Below are positions 28,470-40,600 of a DNA stretch of 64,000 bases, piece after piece. The first letter of the stretch is position 1. Each line of letters opens with the position of its first letter. The notes under the pieces were generated by a model. It was not told where the DNA came from and made no database searches. It saw only the letters and a program-made list of their open reading frames with translations. The stretch lies in contig CAJQUW010008939.1 in the NCBI GenBank assembly GCA_907163375.1, positions 62,001-126,000 of the forward strand, read 5' to 3'. Source of the stretch: Prostheceraeus crozeri (Eukaryota; Platyhelminthes; Polycladida; Euryleptidae). The position numbers were made by a program, and so were the translations under genes.

Positions 28470-29487
28470 CAGCATTCAAGAACTCCACTTCATTGCCATG
28501 TATTTAACACGCTGTGTCATACTGCCAATTTTAGTCTTGGCCCTTAGCAGTGTCCGTGGCACGAAGCGCCGGCCGTTTGCGAACGAGGATTATAAATTAT
28601 TTTATTTTATTTCGGTCATTATAAAAGGAGAGAAACTCAAAAATTGTTTTCACAATGTCTCTGAAAAACATCCTCCTGTTCCTGACCATCAATTGGGGCA
28701 CATACACAGCCCTTTAGCACATCTCTAGCGCATGTGTGATTGCTTGAAGAACCTGCAGTTTTCGCGTAAGGGCGAACATTGTTAAGAAGGCTATCAAAAA
28801 AGTTAAAGCGTGAAGGTTTTTGTTTAATGTAGTGTTGTTCTATGAAACTGAAGAACTGCTTTTGAAGTAAGATATTCATTGATAATTGTTTCAGTGCTTT
28901 AGAACTTATTAATTGTTTAGTTGCATTATATTATACAGTCAGTTAGTCTACCTCATTCATGTTTTGTAGCCAATACAATCATAATAGCTCATATGCGTTA
29001 GTTTAGTCCACTATAACCACCTCAATGTGCTAACTGAGCTTTAAGACAGTTAACTGGAATTATTAGTAAAAATAAATCTAGTGGTTTAATCCAAGTTATT
29101 ACATCTTACGATCAACATTTCTCTGAACAATTTACATGGCATTCATCAAGCATTCAATAGTCACATTTTCATTCGGTGTCATTAGGAATCTCCGATGGAC
29201 TTTTTGAATCGTTCAATAGACCCTTCGTTTACAGCTGTGTGCTGTTCATATGAGAACCCACGCACCTGTGTCATTGTCTACCGCTTCTGTCATAGCCATC
29301 GTTGTTAGTCATTGTCCACGTTTCAACTATGGTTGATGACTAATTGTACTCGATCAGAGGTGTTGCCTGCATTCTAATGAATTCTATAACTGAAGCCGCT
29401 TGATTACTATAACAAGTGTCACAGAGAGCATCAAATCGCAACTTTCACATTTGTAGAATTCATTTGTTGAACAAGAGAAATATACAG
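28470..29487. other. No gene seen
   Basis: About 1 kb of non-coding DNA between the Penelope-like element and the Tc1-like remnant. Confidence 0.45.
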
Positions 29488-30239
29488 ATGGGTGGCATAA
29501 TCGTCGCTTTGCATGAACATGCTGGTCAAGAAACTCGCGAGATTGCAGGCGCTGTCGGTGCAAGCTAAGCATCGGTCAACCGATATCGAAGTACAAACTC
29601 GTATGAAAATTCCCTAAATCTCTGCGGATCAGAGAGGAAAACTGATGAAAGAGATTGAATTCTGAAGAGACTTTCTAGAGAAAATCCACGAGCAGCACCA
29701 CTAGCGATTTTTCTCATACACTACAAGATGATTATTGATTAGCATTGATATAAGCCCATCAACGTTGAATAGAGAACGACAGACCGACATATCCTCCATT
29801 ACGTTGCTAAGTTTTGACCCAATTCATGAAAACTTGCATGGTATCGTGAACATAAGGATTGGAGGCTGGATGATTGGCACTAAGTTATACCGGGTGAGCA
29901 TAAAGTAACTATGCAACTTCATTTTTCAATAAAACTCAATTACATCACAGAAATGTTTTCAATTATTTTCCTGCTGTGTAGAATTCCGGGCGATTACAGA
30001 TTTTCATGGTTACATCATCGTAATCTCTCTTAGTTTGACTTTTTAAAAATCGGCTAAGTGAAATGCACATTTTCGATAAAAATGACAAATACACATAATG
30101 CATTAAAAATAAAAAAGCACATTTTCCAGGAGCAAACAAGGTATTGCGAGTCATTGGAATGTTCAAAGTGCTAACCATTGTTCTCAAAATACTTGTTCAA
30201 CCGCAACACAAAATTGCACATAACTGCTTCAAGCATTGA

Positions 30240-31265
30240 GATGGAAATTGAATGAATTGCTCTTCTTATTCATTCTTTCAGCTCCAGCAAAGTTGCGGGG
30301 TGGTGATGGTACACGTTTGCTTTCAGGTAGCCCCAAAGCCAAAAGTCACAACCGTTGAGATCAGGACTGTGTGAAGGCCACTCATTTTCGAAGTGCAGAC
30401 TGATCACGCGATCTCTAAATGACGCCTCAGCAAGTCACGGGTCTTGCTCGAGGTGTGAGGCGAGGCACCATCTTGTTGTAAAATAATGGATCTGTATGCT
30501 CGCCTCGCCTTCAGCTCTGGAACGACGTCATTGTCAATCATGTCACAGTATCGATCATTGATCACTGATACAGTGGCACCCGATTCATCCTCGAAGTACG
30601 GCTCGAGCAGAAACTTGTGACTGAGCCACATTTACACGGTCAGCTTTGGAGAATGATGGGGATGTCCGTTGCAGCATGTTGATTTCTAGAGGCCCATATT
30701 CTTGTGTTCCACGTGTTGACAGCCCCTGAGAGGTGGAAGTGAGTTTCGTCTGTCATCACGATTTTCGATATCACCATTTCGTCTGATCCCAACATTGCCA
30801 ACATCTCGCAGAAGAGCTTTCTCTACTCATACTCGCGTGACGTAAGCTTGTGGACTCGATGCACTCGGCGGGGATGGAATTCGAGATCAACCTTCAGAAT
30901 TTTGCGGACTGTGGAAGCTGGGATGATCGTTTCCAAGGAAATCCTTCTCGAGCTGATCTTTCCTCCGGCTCCTTCCGTGACATCTTTGACGGCGTCAACA
31001 TCTTAATCTGATCTCCTTGGGCGTGGTCACTTCGTGGAAAATCTGCGACAGACCCCGTTTCGCAGAATCTTTGAATTACGCTTTGAACGGCATGTCTTGT
31101 GGGCTTCTTTTTATGCCTAAGATTCTTCAAAGATGAGAACTTTCGAATGGTGTCAGTCACCGACTTCGAATTTCCGTAATAGAATTGAAAAAACAAAATC
31201 CGATCATCAATGCTAATGCGACTATTTTCACCACGTTCAATTACTGAAACTGTAAAGTTTGACAA
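30240..31265 (-). pseudogene. Mariner-type transposase (third residue Asp)
   Basis: 30894-31265 carries the N-terminal helix-turn-helix part (DRILFFQFYYGNSKSVTDTI, then PTRHAVQSVIQRFCETGSV). 30404-30631 carries YFEDESGATVSVIND and IILQQDGASPHTSSKTRDLL with the second catalytic Asp. The following frame gives WPSHSPDLNGCDFWLWGYLK with the third catalytic residue Asp. Across the frameshift, about 41 residues separate the last two aspartates, which would fit the DD41D group. The count is approximate because of the shift. Several frameshifts and stops make it inactive. Confidence 0.75.
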
Positions 31266-31489
31266 AGTTTTATCAATCAGTAGTGAATAGTGTTAACAGT
31301 GCTGAAATTCAATCAATCAATGAAAACAATCGAAATGAAATTCTGAAGTTTATGTCAATGAATCGTGTCATTAACAACAACTATCTGTAGTTAGTAAACA
31401 AACTTTTCAGATCATGTATGTTGTTTGATATCGATATTGTGCCTTTTGTGCAGGCCTACTTTGATTATGAACAAAATATGATTAAATTA

Positions 31490-32324
31490 CAGTCGAACTT
31501 GTCTATAACGAACTTGCCTATAACGAACGATTGTCAAATTCCCTGCAATATTTCTATTCTACATGGGTTAGAAGAACTTCCTTATAACGAACTTGTCTAT
31601 AATGAAAACTTGCCTATAACGAATTAAAATCTAGATCCCTCCGAAAAAAATAACGAAATAAACCATTAAATTTGAAATAACAAACTAAAAATTCATAAAA
31701 CGCCGTAGTATCGAGGTACAGACCTATAATCCCTAGGCTTTGTCATGGATGCGCTGATCAATTACGCACTGACTCTAGTTTATCCATGTCTCAAATATAT
31801 ATCATCGATCGTGACGAAGATGATGATGTCTCGTTCGTATTAGAAGATCAGGAAACTGAAGAGCATCCACCGGTAACTTTACGCACAGCAGTCGAAAGTA
31901 TTGCACTTCTGAGAAATTTTCTTACTGAAAAGGGATTACCACTTGACTATTTGGAATCTCTTGAGCAACAAATAGTGAAAAATGTGCGTAAGTCGAAGCA
32001 AACGCTGATAACTGATTATATGGCAGTATAGGCATGTTTCCATCACCGATATCACTTTTGTTGCAAACCTGATACACTACAGTAATGTTATTCTGTAATA
32101 CAGTACATACAGTATGTTAGATCATATTGTTCGCTTTTCTTGACCAAAATACTTATGTATGAAAAGATAGCGCAATCACGACGGTATAATACATGTATTA
32201 ATAAATTGCAGACACAGTGATGAGCTAATGCTAATGATTTAATCAAAACTTCTCTATAACGAAACTTGCCTATAACGAAAATTTCATTCGGTCCCTTCGA
32301 TTTCGTTATAGACAAGTTCGACTG
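31490..32324 (+). mobile_element. Short pogo/Tigger derivative, nested
   Basis: Ends CAGTCGAACTTGTCTATAAC (31490) and its inverted match ending at 32324, with TA on both sides. At 835 bp it retains only the 3' end of a transposase gene, so it is an internally deleted, non-autonomous copy. It lies inside the mariner-type element 29890-32528. Confidence 0.88.
31786..32031 (+). pseudogene. C-terminal remnant of pogo/Tigger transposase
   Basis: An 81-codon open frame with an acidic start (DRDEDDDVSFVLEDQETEEH), then the helical tail typical of pogo/Tigger transposases (TLRTAVESIALLRNFL, LEQQIVKNVRK). It ends in KQTLITDYMAV, a PCNA-interaction-like QxxhxxY motif. The DDE catalytic core and the DNA-binding domains are deleted. 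Confidence 0.75.
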
Positions 32325-33477
32325 TATCAAATTTTTACCGGAAATGCCTATTTCACTTTGCCGATTTTTAAAAAGTCAATTTTACTTATTACATGTACGA
32401 TGCTGTAACCATGAAAATCTGTAATCGCCCGGAATTCTACACAGCAGGAAAATAATTGGAAACATTTCTGTGATGTAATTGAGTTTTATTGAAGAATGAA
32501 GTTGTATAGTTACTTTATGTTCACCCTGTATTAAGCGACGAAACATCTGTGGAAGTACGACCGACAATGTTGCAGTACTTGAGGAGAAATACCAACCAAA
32601 GTCTCGCACAAATGCATTTCCAGCCATCATTTAGACATCAAGTAAAATTTATGATTTGGTCTCATCTCTCTCCATGGAAAAGGTCGCATTCATCTGGTCG
32701 CAGGACCGATGAACTCAGACCAATATGTGCGTGTAATTTCTATTAGGCTTCTTCCACAGATAAATGAGTGGTACTCGTCTCCGAACAATTGCTGGTTTCA
32801 ACAAGACCTAGTGCCGTGCCACACGTCACGGAAGTCAATGCAAATCTTGACTCAGTCAGGAATCCGAGTATTGAAGTGACCTGAGAACTAACCTGATCTC
32901 TCACCAATAGAGAATATCTGGAGCATTCTAAACCGCAGAAAAAGAAAGAAAACACTGGCAACAAAACAAGAGCTGGTCAATTAATCATTACAAGATGATG
33001 CAAGAGATGGGTGAGAGATGATGCTCTGAAGAACAAGTGTCCCGATTAGATTGATTCAATGTCTGCATGAAGGCAAAAGATGATCCAATTGACTATTGAT
33101 TTGTTTGACATGTATTTCGTGAATTCTGTTCCCTCTTTTTATCTTTTGTTCGTAATTGCATGCCTATCAATACAGTAGAAGTGAGAAGTTGTTTTTCAAT
33201 ACTATTTTTTGGAAATTTAAAAGTGATTCAGTTTCATCGAACAACACTGTATGTTGGCAATTGCTTTTGGGCATGAGGAGAGGGCTTCGCAGGAGTGGAG
33301 ACCACACCACTGTTAGAAAATTGATGTGCTAAAGCGGATAGGCAAGCATTGTTTTATCTCATTTTGAAGTAAATTTTGATCGTTCCGTTTTGTCAAGATT
33401 CAATAAAATTATGAGGTTCAAAACCTAATTGAATGTCTGATTTGGTAGTGACAAGAATTACAAATTACAGTAGAACC

Positions 33478-34095
33478 CACTTATAACGTACTTCAAAGGA
33501 CCTAAAAAATTGGTACGTTATATCCGAGGTATGTTGTATCCGAGGTGTGCAAGAACAAGTTGTATAAGAAGTATTGAAGCCTACTACTTCTGCACCAAAT
33601 TAAGTTGTCAATTGCAATAGTAAGGTCCTATCCATCATGACCAGCTAATTCTCACTATGCATCACCATAAATACATATACATGCAACATTTATTTGTAGG
33701 CCCTGGCCCTACATGTATGATCATGCCTACTCGAGAAAACAGCATTGTGTCTTAACAATTCTCTATGGTGTAAGAAAAAATATGCAATATTCTGAACATG
33801 AATCTAAAAATCTGAATGACTAAAATAACAATGTAAGCTGCAATAAGTCATTTTGATAAAAATTCGTCCAGAGTTTTCTGCGTAAGCGAGCGACTTCGAC
33901 AGCGGTCAACGCAAGAAGATAGGTGGCTTAAACTCTTCATGGCTTGCTGCCTTTCAAAGAACGCTTGCAGCGTGAACAACGCTGCTTGAGCCCCAGCGAT
34001 TGTGACTGTTGCTTCGCAGATGTCTTCCTCATCCGATTCGTCTTGATCTACAAGCATCTCAGTCATTTGTCTACCGGCCATCTGTCTGAATAAAC
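33478..34095 (-). mobile_element. Second pogo/Tigger 3' fragment
   Basis: CAGTAGAACCCACTTATAAC at 33478, preceded by TA, is a pogo-type end. 33848-34081 on the minus strand is a 77-codon tail (AQAALFTLQAFFERQQAMKS ... LTQKTLDEFLSK), again ending in a PIP-like QxxLxxFL motif. A splice acceptor (TTTATTCAG) precedes it at about 34086. The other end of this element was not found. Confidence 0.65.
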
Positions 34096-34209
34096 TAGGA
34101 ACAAAATTTTAACTCTGTGGGAAGATAGTTACTTAAAACTGAAAACAAAACTAAACAAAACCACATGAAGCTGCATCACCTAAACTTCACTTAAAGAAAC
34201 TTCTTACAG

Positions 34210-35210
34210 ATGTCTGCTTCAGTGATGTCTGTCTATCATCATTCCTCCTCTGACCCTGCTCTGGTTCTCCAACTCGCATCTTCAGAAATGGTTCCTTTCG
34301 CATGCGTTTTTGTTACAATGTATATACTTTTGCTAGCGAAATCGATGCCTGGTTACTATGCCTTCTTGCTTTTTTCAGCAGCTTCAATAGCAGTTCTTTT
34401 AAACATACATCTGGCGATGGATTTTCTGGGTTTCATTGGCAACGTACTCAAGAACGCACTTTTCCTGTTTCTGTAGCTCAAGGTTCTCTTGCATTTACAT
34501 GTACGCATCCTCCATCTTCTTTACTTATTCTTTCGGAACAGGATCATGAGTGTCACTTTGAACGAACTTCTCAACAGCATTTTGATTGTGTATCAGGAGA
34601 TACTGCTTGATGGATTGGATTGCATTTAATGTTACAATTTTCATCTGTGATGTTTTCTCAATGAGACTTTATGTCATCCTTCTAATAGATCTGTCTAATT
34701 CTGGAGCGCTTATAATTGTTAGGTAGAACAAAGACAGTTTCCCATGAGTTGGATATTTTTCTCTCATTCTGTACCTGAAGTACCGGTATCGATTCTTGCA
34801 ACTGGAAGATGTTCTAAAGCTGGATCTACAAAGTACTTTCTTATTTCCTTCTCGATATTGCATTTCGAATGCCAGGTGCAACAAGTAATTCTGCCAAATG
34901 GAGTGAATTCTCACATCTGGTGACAATGCCGATAAATGCCGCAATAACTTGTTCTTGCATGGCATCTTATCTCGTAAATACGTCGCAGTAAGCAGATAAG
35001 TAGACAATAATTGTTTCTTCAAATGATGGGAGGACATAATTCCTTCTCAAGCATAAACAAAAAGGATATTTTGGACTTGCATTGCAGGAGAATTGATTTG
35101 TCACATGCTCATGAAGTGCTTCACCAGATTTTTCGCAAGATCTTCGGTTTTGATAAAGAAACTAAAGAACTCACGGAAAATACTTTCCAACTCTTCATTT
35201 AAAATAGGAA
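34210..35210 (-). pseudogene. Decayed transposase-like coding remnant
   Basis: The minus strand from 35210 to 34210 keeps coding character over several frames. 34669-35037 reads ATYLRDKMPCKNKLLRHLSA then LSPDVR and ELDRSIRRM, a pattern I associate with hAT-like/TTF-type transposase relatives in invertebrates. Farther on come LLIHNQNAVEKFVQSD and finally LKQTSVRSFFK before a stop near 34200. Many stops and shifts interrupt it. Assignment is weak. Confidence 0.35.
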
Positions 35211-37625
35211 CCATAGGTTCTCGCTCTTGAAAAAGAAGGGTACACTTCGTAAAAGTGAAAGAACGCTTCTATAGTTTCAGTATACAACTGAAAAGTTTAC
35301 ACTTTGCTAACAAAACCTGTAATTAAAGGAAAGTCGCGCGAAGCGCAAAACATTTTAAAATTAGAATTGTCATTACTAAACGCCTATTAACCAAGCAATG
35401 AGGGACAAAATGAACAGATTTCAGATTGGACGCGGTACCAGTTATCTCTCCTCCCCTTATATTTTTAATGCATATTTGCAACAATCCCGAGAATGATCAA
35501 AATCATGAAAAAACGGAAAATTAGGCTCCCTGTATGTTGGCATTCTGCCGCTTCTTATGAAACAACTGCATAAAAAATGTCAAGACAATTTTTAGCGTAA
35601 CTTTTGTGCTTGAGTTGTGGTTCAATTGATCACACTATGCAATGTGAGAACTCGTATTTCATAGATCATTCCGGCGCGCTCGTGCGGTTTCATTTATCGC
35701 TACAAAATGGAAAGCCTGGCATTCATTTAGATAGCTGCACAATCGGCTGACGCTACATTCGCTATTCTGATGAGCTGATTACTCGATTTAAGATCCGAAC
35801 GATGAAAAGTAACAATCGGTGTTATCCGCGGAATAAGGAACTTCTCTTGATACCTAGGCCTGCTATGATCGTGTCAAAATAATTTTTCCCGTCTATTAGA
35901 CTCTTACTAGTCGATCAGTCTGTCAATCGTCTTGCCGCAAAGCCACCTGCAGACACCGTGAGAATTGACCGTGATTGGTGCACATTTCAGTTATCTCGAT
36001 ACACTCAAAACAGCAATGTGGTCGACCCTACAAAGATGCACCTTTTTTATGCAATACTCCGGCATTCTTCGATCATATTACACCATCACTTATTCAAAGC
36101 ACTGTGCGAAAATTTTAGCGAATAACAATGCTGAATGTAGGCTTACATCGCATGAACAGCTCACCAAATCAATACACGGAACACATGGACCGACGCCTTC
36201 TATTCGCAGATCTTACATAATCTGTTTCAATTACTGAGATGAGTCAGATGCCTTTGTGATGAGATAAGACATGTTTATTGCGCCAACACTCGAATTTCAT
36301 CAAACATGAGAAACTGTAGGATTTACAGATCATGCTGTCAATATTTGATTACATACTTCGAACATGGAACAAGGAAAACTTTCCTCATTATTCTGTCGGG
36401 CCTGCCAACTACCTAGGAAATTGTAATATATTTCAAAACAGTCCATGGAACATGAAGTTTCATCTGGCATATTAAATGGAACCAAAGCAAGAAAGTCATG
36501 TTTAAAAATGGCTTGACATTTGTGACATTATTAAGCTGTCTGCAATTGCTAGGTTGGACCTACTCACAGAAAAATCTTGTAGAATGTGCGACAAAGCCAT
36601 GAATACTAATGAGTTAATTTCATGAATCCAATAAAATTACTAAATTTTCAACGGAAGGGGAGGCACTGTCTAGCAAGCCAATTCACTTCCCTGAAAATCG
36701 ATGCATTCAATTCGATGACTGTTGACAAAAACTTACTGGGTTCGAAATTTTATATTTGGGAGGAGCGTAGTATACTCTGTAGCCTCGACGGGGTACAACG
36801 GATAGATTTTGAGCGACTCGAGACAACATCTTTCAGAAATGCCGAAAATATCGAAAGTTCAAGCGTGATGGTCTCAAATCTTGACAAAAATTAAACAAAT
36901 TAATAAATTATTAGAATAAATTTGCTGATTATTGAGTAAGAAAATCGTGCATTTGATCTCAGCCATAGAGACCTGAGCTGTGTGATAATGCGAGGCAATG
37001 TCAAGCAGATTCAGCAGGAAACGCACTCTATTCCTCAAGAAATCGATCTTTTTAAGTTCGCGTGGGAAAATTTGAGTAAATAATGTATTAATCATGTTTC
37101 CAACACTTTAATCAGATTCATTACTTCAGAAGAAAATTGAGGTCACATTTTTTATGCAGCCATGGATGCAACCATGCAATAACCAGCTAAACCTGTAGGC
37201 AAGCATGGAACGTGACGCCATGGAGTAAGCATATGTAGGCCTGATATACCTAGTCTCTATGCATGACACTAGTCTTCCATTTCATAATTTCAATTTATCC
37301 TAGACAATGCGCTTTTTTTCAGCTGCACTTGTATACATTAATTGATAGTTTATCAACAGTCAATCAATCAAATTAGAAGTAAAGATAAGAGGGCCCATGC
37401 AATTTCAATGCATGGAAATTACAATAGCCGTGGATGCTTGCCCGGATGCCTTCCACCTTAGAATGCTCACCGTGCATATAAACCAATATAAACCCGGTGA
37501 CTTCTTTTACAGTAAACCAATAAGTTCATACGTTTGACACATTTAAATATTCGAAGCAAAAAGTTTCGCTTCTTCCCGTTCGCTCGCTATAAAGTTTTAT
37601 TTGTAGTTGGTAGTTATGGTTGTAG
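35211..37625. other. No gene seen
   Basis: About 2.4 kb with only short chance frames. Nothing supported. Confidence 0.45.
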
Positions 37626-37633
37626 TTAAGTAG

Positions 37634-40600
37634 CAGAGCTGGGGTGTCGTGCTTTTTTTGACCGACACCGGGTTCGAGCACGACACCGACACCGGATAAT
37701 AATAATAAAATTGACTGAATTGCCCGACTTGTCTTTACTTTTGCTTTGTTTTGTGTCCCTGACTTTCTTTTTTTCGTTGTGTATTGATCGAAATAAAGGT
37801 TATTTGTCATGATAATAATAATAATCCTCGAAACACTACAGGTCATGCAATCCTTTCAGGAGACCTATGATCACGAAAAAACATCATTTTCTTAACAAAC
37901 TGTTTTTCTAAAAATAATGACAACAAAATGACTGAAATTGAAAGTGATGCGATGAATAATGAAAAATGCTTATGAAACGTGGTGAAACAATGGATATGAT
38001 GACTAATTGAATAAACAGTGAATGATGACAAAAATGAAGATGTTTATTATGATTACATGTGATAAGGTGATACCGTGTCACTCAAAACAATTGATAGGCT
38101 CAAAACAATCAAAAACACTCAAAACAATTGATTCAGCAATCCACTCAATTCATTCCCAATTCGTGTGAAGGAAGAGGGATGCGTTCACCAAATCCTCCGC
38201 CATTGAACTTCTCAGATCGGATACAATGAAATGTAGAGATGAAAATAGGCGCTGTACAGATACTTGTGTTGGCGGGAGGCAAGACGCAACTCTGGCAGCT
38301 TCACGGATGTCCACCAGGTACATATGGATGATCTCCCACTCATACTTGCCTTTAAGCCGCCCAATTGACTCCATTTCAGTGATCAATTCATCAATTCTGG
38401 AGTTGGCTTTCTTCGACTTCCCTGCCTTTTCGAGGCGATCAAGTTCTCGAGCAAAAGGGTCACTTTCCTCCTTATCCGAGTTGGTCAAATTCACCACAAC
38501 ATCAGCAGGCCTATTAGACACGGAGGATCGTGCCGACTTTATTCGACTGTGAACCTCTTGAAGTCCCTCTCGGCCCCGCTGCAGCTGCATCTCAGTAAGC
38601 AGGAGTCGGTGCCGGGCATCCACTAGGACGCCAGCCAGGAAAATGTTATTGTCAAAAGCGCTTCCTCGCGGCGCTTCATGGAGGCCACAATTTCCTCGGC
38701 GATCATGCCACCTTGGCGTTCAAGACAATAGATGAGTCCTTTCCATTCCTTCAAGAACGCGCCAGGAGTCAAAGACGCAGTTTGAAGTCGAAGTGTGACA
38801 TGATGGGGTTCTGCGAGGAGTTTGACAAGGCGTTCGACATGTTCCCATTGGGCCTCAGTGAGATAAACAACCTCCGCACCAATATTCCGTATAACAGTCT
38901 TCAATTCGGTTAGACGCAGCACCATAAGGTACGTGCTACCCCAGCGAGTGTTCTGGTCAAGGATTGCTCCCTTCTTGTTCTCAGAGTTTCGTCGCACAAT
39001 TTCGTCGAGATGAGGCACGCGAAGTGCAACCGCGATACCTTGGAACTTCGCGTTGAGACGACGAGCGCATTGACCCTTTAGTCCATCTCGAATTGCCAAT
39101 TGAAGGGTGTGAATGGCGCATCGCATGTGATGGATCTGGAAAGATTCCAAGGCAGCCTCTTCTGTCCCCTCTGTGCCGTCGTCGTCGTCCTCCTCCTCCT
39201 CCTTATCTGCGAAAAGTGAAAAATTCGTGGTAATTGCGGGGTTAGATCATTGATAAGGCAAGTTTGCAAGCTTTTCTAGATAAGCCTAATTTTTAGGCAT
39301 GATCTAAACCATGCGACAACTGTATAGCCCATGACTCAAACCGGGACAGAGAGTCTTTGTGAAACATATAAGATTCCTGTGCTTTAATTGGTTGCGATTA
39401 TGGATATTAAGGTTTTGAATTGTATGGTGTACACTGTACATGTATGATTTTAATAAGGACAATCTTAAAAACAATGAATAAGCTACATGAACATAAAACT
39501 TAGACGACAGGAGCAGTACTTCATATTGGGGGATCTCCACTTCAGTTGCAGCTATAAAAATCAATTTTCAAGTACCAGGTAACGAATTATTTTGTTAAGT
39601 GCTTACCGATTTCTCCTTCAAGATCTTCTTGGTCTTTTTCATTGAGCCGTTGTACTGTCTTCGTCATATTGGAGGCATTGTCTACTACACAGCAGAGAAC
39701 ATTTTCTTTGTCGATTTTGAACTCAGCTAGACACTCCATAAGAATTGCAGTGATAGCTTCAGAACCATGTCTCGGATTGGTGTCCCGAACTCCGAGTGTC
39801 TTCATTACGGCCTGTAGGGAAGTAGACACCAACGTGTAAAGATAAAGAAAGGTAAATGGGTTTATGTAATATTTTGATGCACATAATTTGTATGATGTAC
39901 TATTAAGGACATCAATTATATAGATTTATTAATTACAAGTTTAAGATTATACAAAGTAGCATCGGAATACAACCCTTTTGCAATTAGTTAGTCAAAACAA
40001 ATTAAGTGCTAAGTTTATTACTTATCTCTGCATGTACATTGTACAACTCTACTGTGTCACACTAATAGGTAGGCCTATGATTAGTTGTCTGGAGAATGGC
40101 TCACCTGTCCATCCTTGCAAAATTGTACGTTGACTCCAAGATAATTCTTCCTGTGTCTTGTGCATGCGTCAGTCTTCAAGAAAACACACTTGTCTTTGAG
40201 ATCTTGTTTAAGGTTTTCTTTTCGGTTGTTTGCTTCACGTATGACAAGTTCTCGCACCGAGTGCCGATCCAGAGAGACATTCAGGGATGGAGCTAATTGG
40301 CCACTGGTTTTCCGAAATCCAGGAGACGAAAAAAAGACAAGGATGCCCCACCACGGACAACCATGTCAATAATGCCATCTTCAAACTCCTTTGTCATCTT
40401 GACTGTTATTGTGCATGCGACTGTAGTGAAGAAGGACTTGATTGATTGCTGTGTTGTCTTTATCTTCTTATTGACAGGCTGTTGAGTATCCTCTTTCTTC
40501 TGTGCGACTACCGTTGCCGCAGTCTTCGTATGACATCGCTGTAGATGCCTCATCAAGGTGGCCCCGCGTGACGGTGCCTGAGGCCCTTCTCCCGTCCATG

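Larger units (their letters stand above)
29890..32528 (-). mobile_element. Mariner-type transposon with about 190-bp inverted ends
   Basis: Left end CCGGGTGAGCATAAAGTAAC at 29890 and right end CAGGGTGAACATAAAGTAAC read from 32528. The inverted similarity extends about 190 bp inward (to about 30085 and 32335) with scattered mismatches. TA flanks both ends (29888-29889 and 32529-32530). It is inserted in a Tc1-like gene and carries a pogo derivative within. Confidence 0.88.
29488..33080 (+). pseudogene. Tc1-like transposase split by a nested transposon
   Basis: The left part (29488-29889) encodes a Tc1-type DNA-binding domain: IVALHEHAGQETREIAGAVG, then CGSERKTDERD and RLSRENPRAAPLA, with stops and shifts. 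The gene is interrupted by the mariner-type element 29890-32528. Across the insertion the reading resumes as LSDETSVEVRP (first catalytic Asp) at about 32530, then FMIWSHLS, WFQQDLVPCHTS near 32800 (second Asp) and IENIWSILNRR near 32910 (catalytic Glu). It is an old, clearly dead copy. The junction bases TA are shared at both sides of the insert, so the interruption is a clean transposition event. The terminal repeats of this older element were not found. Confidence 0.8.
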
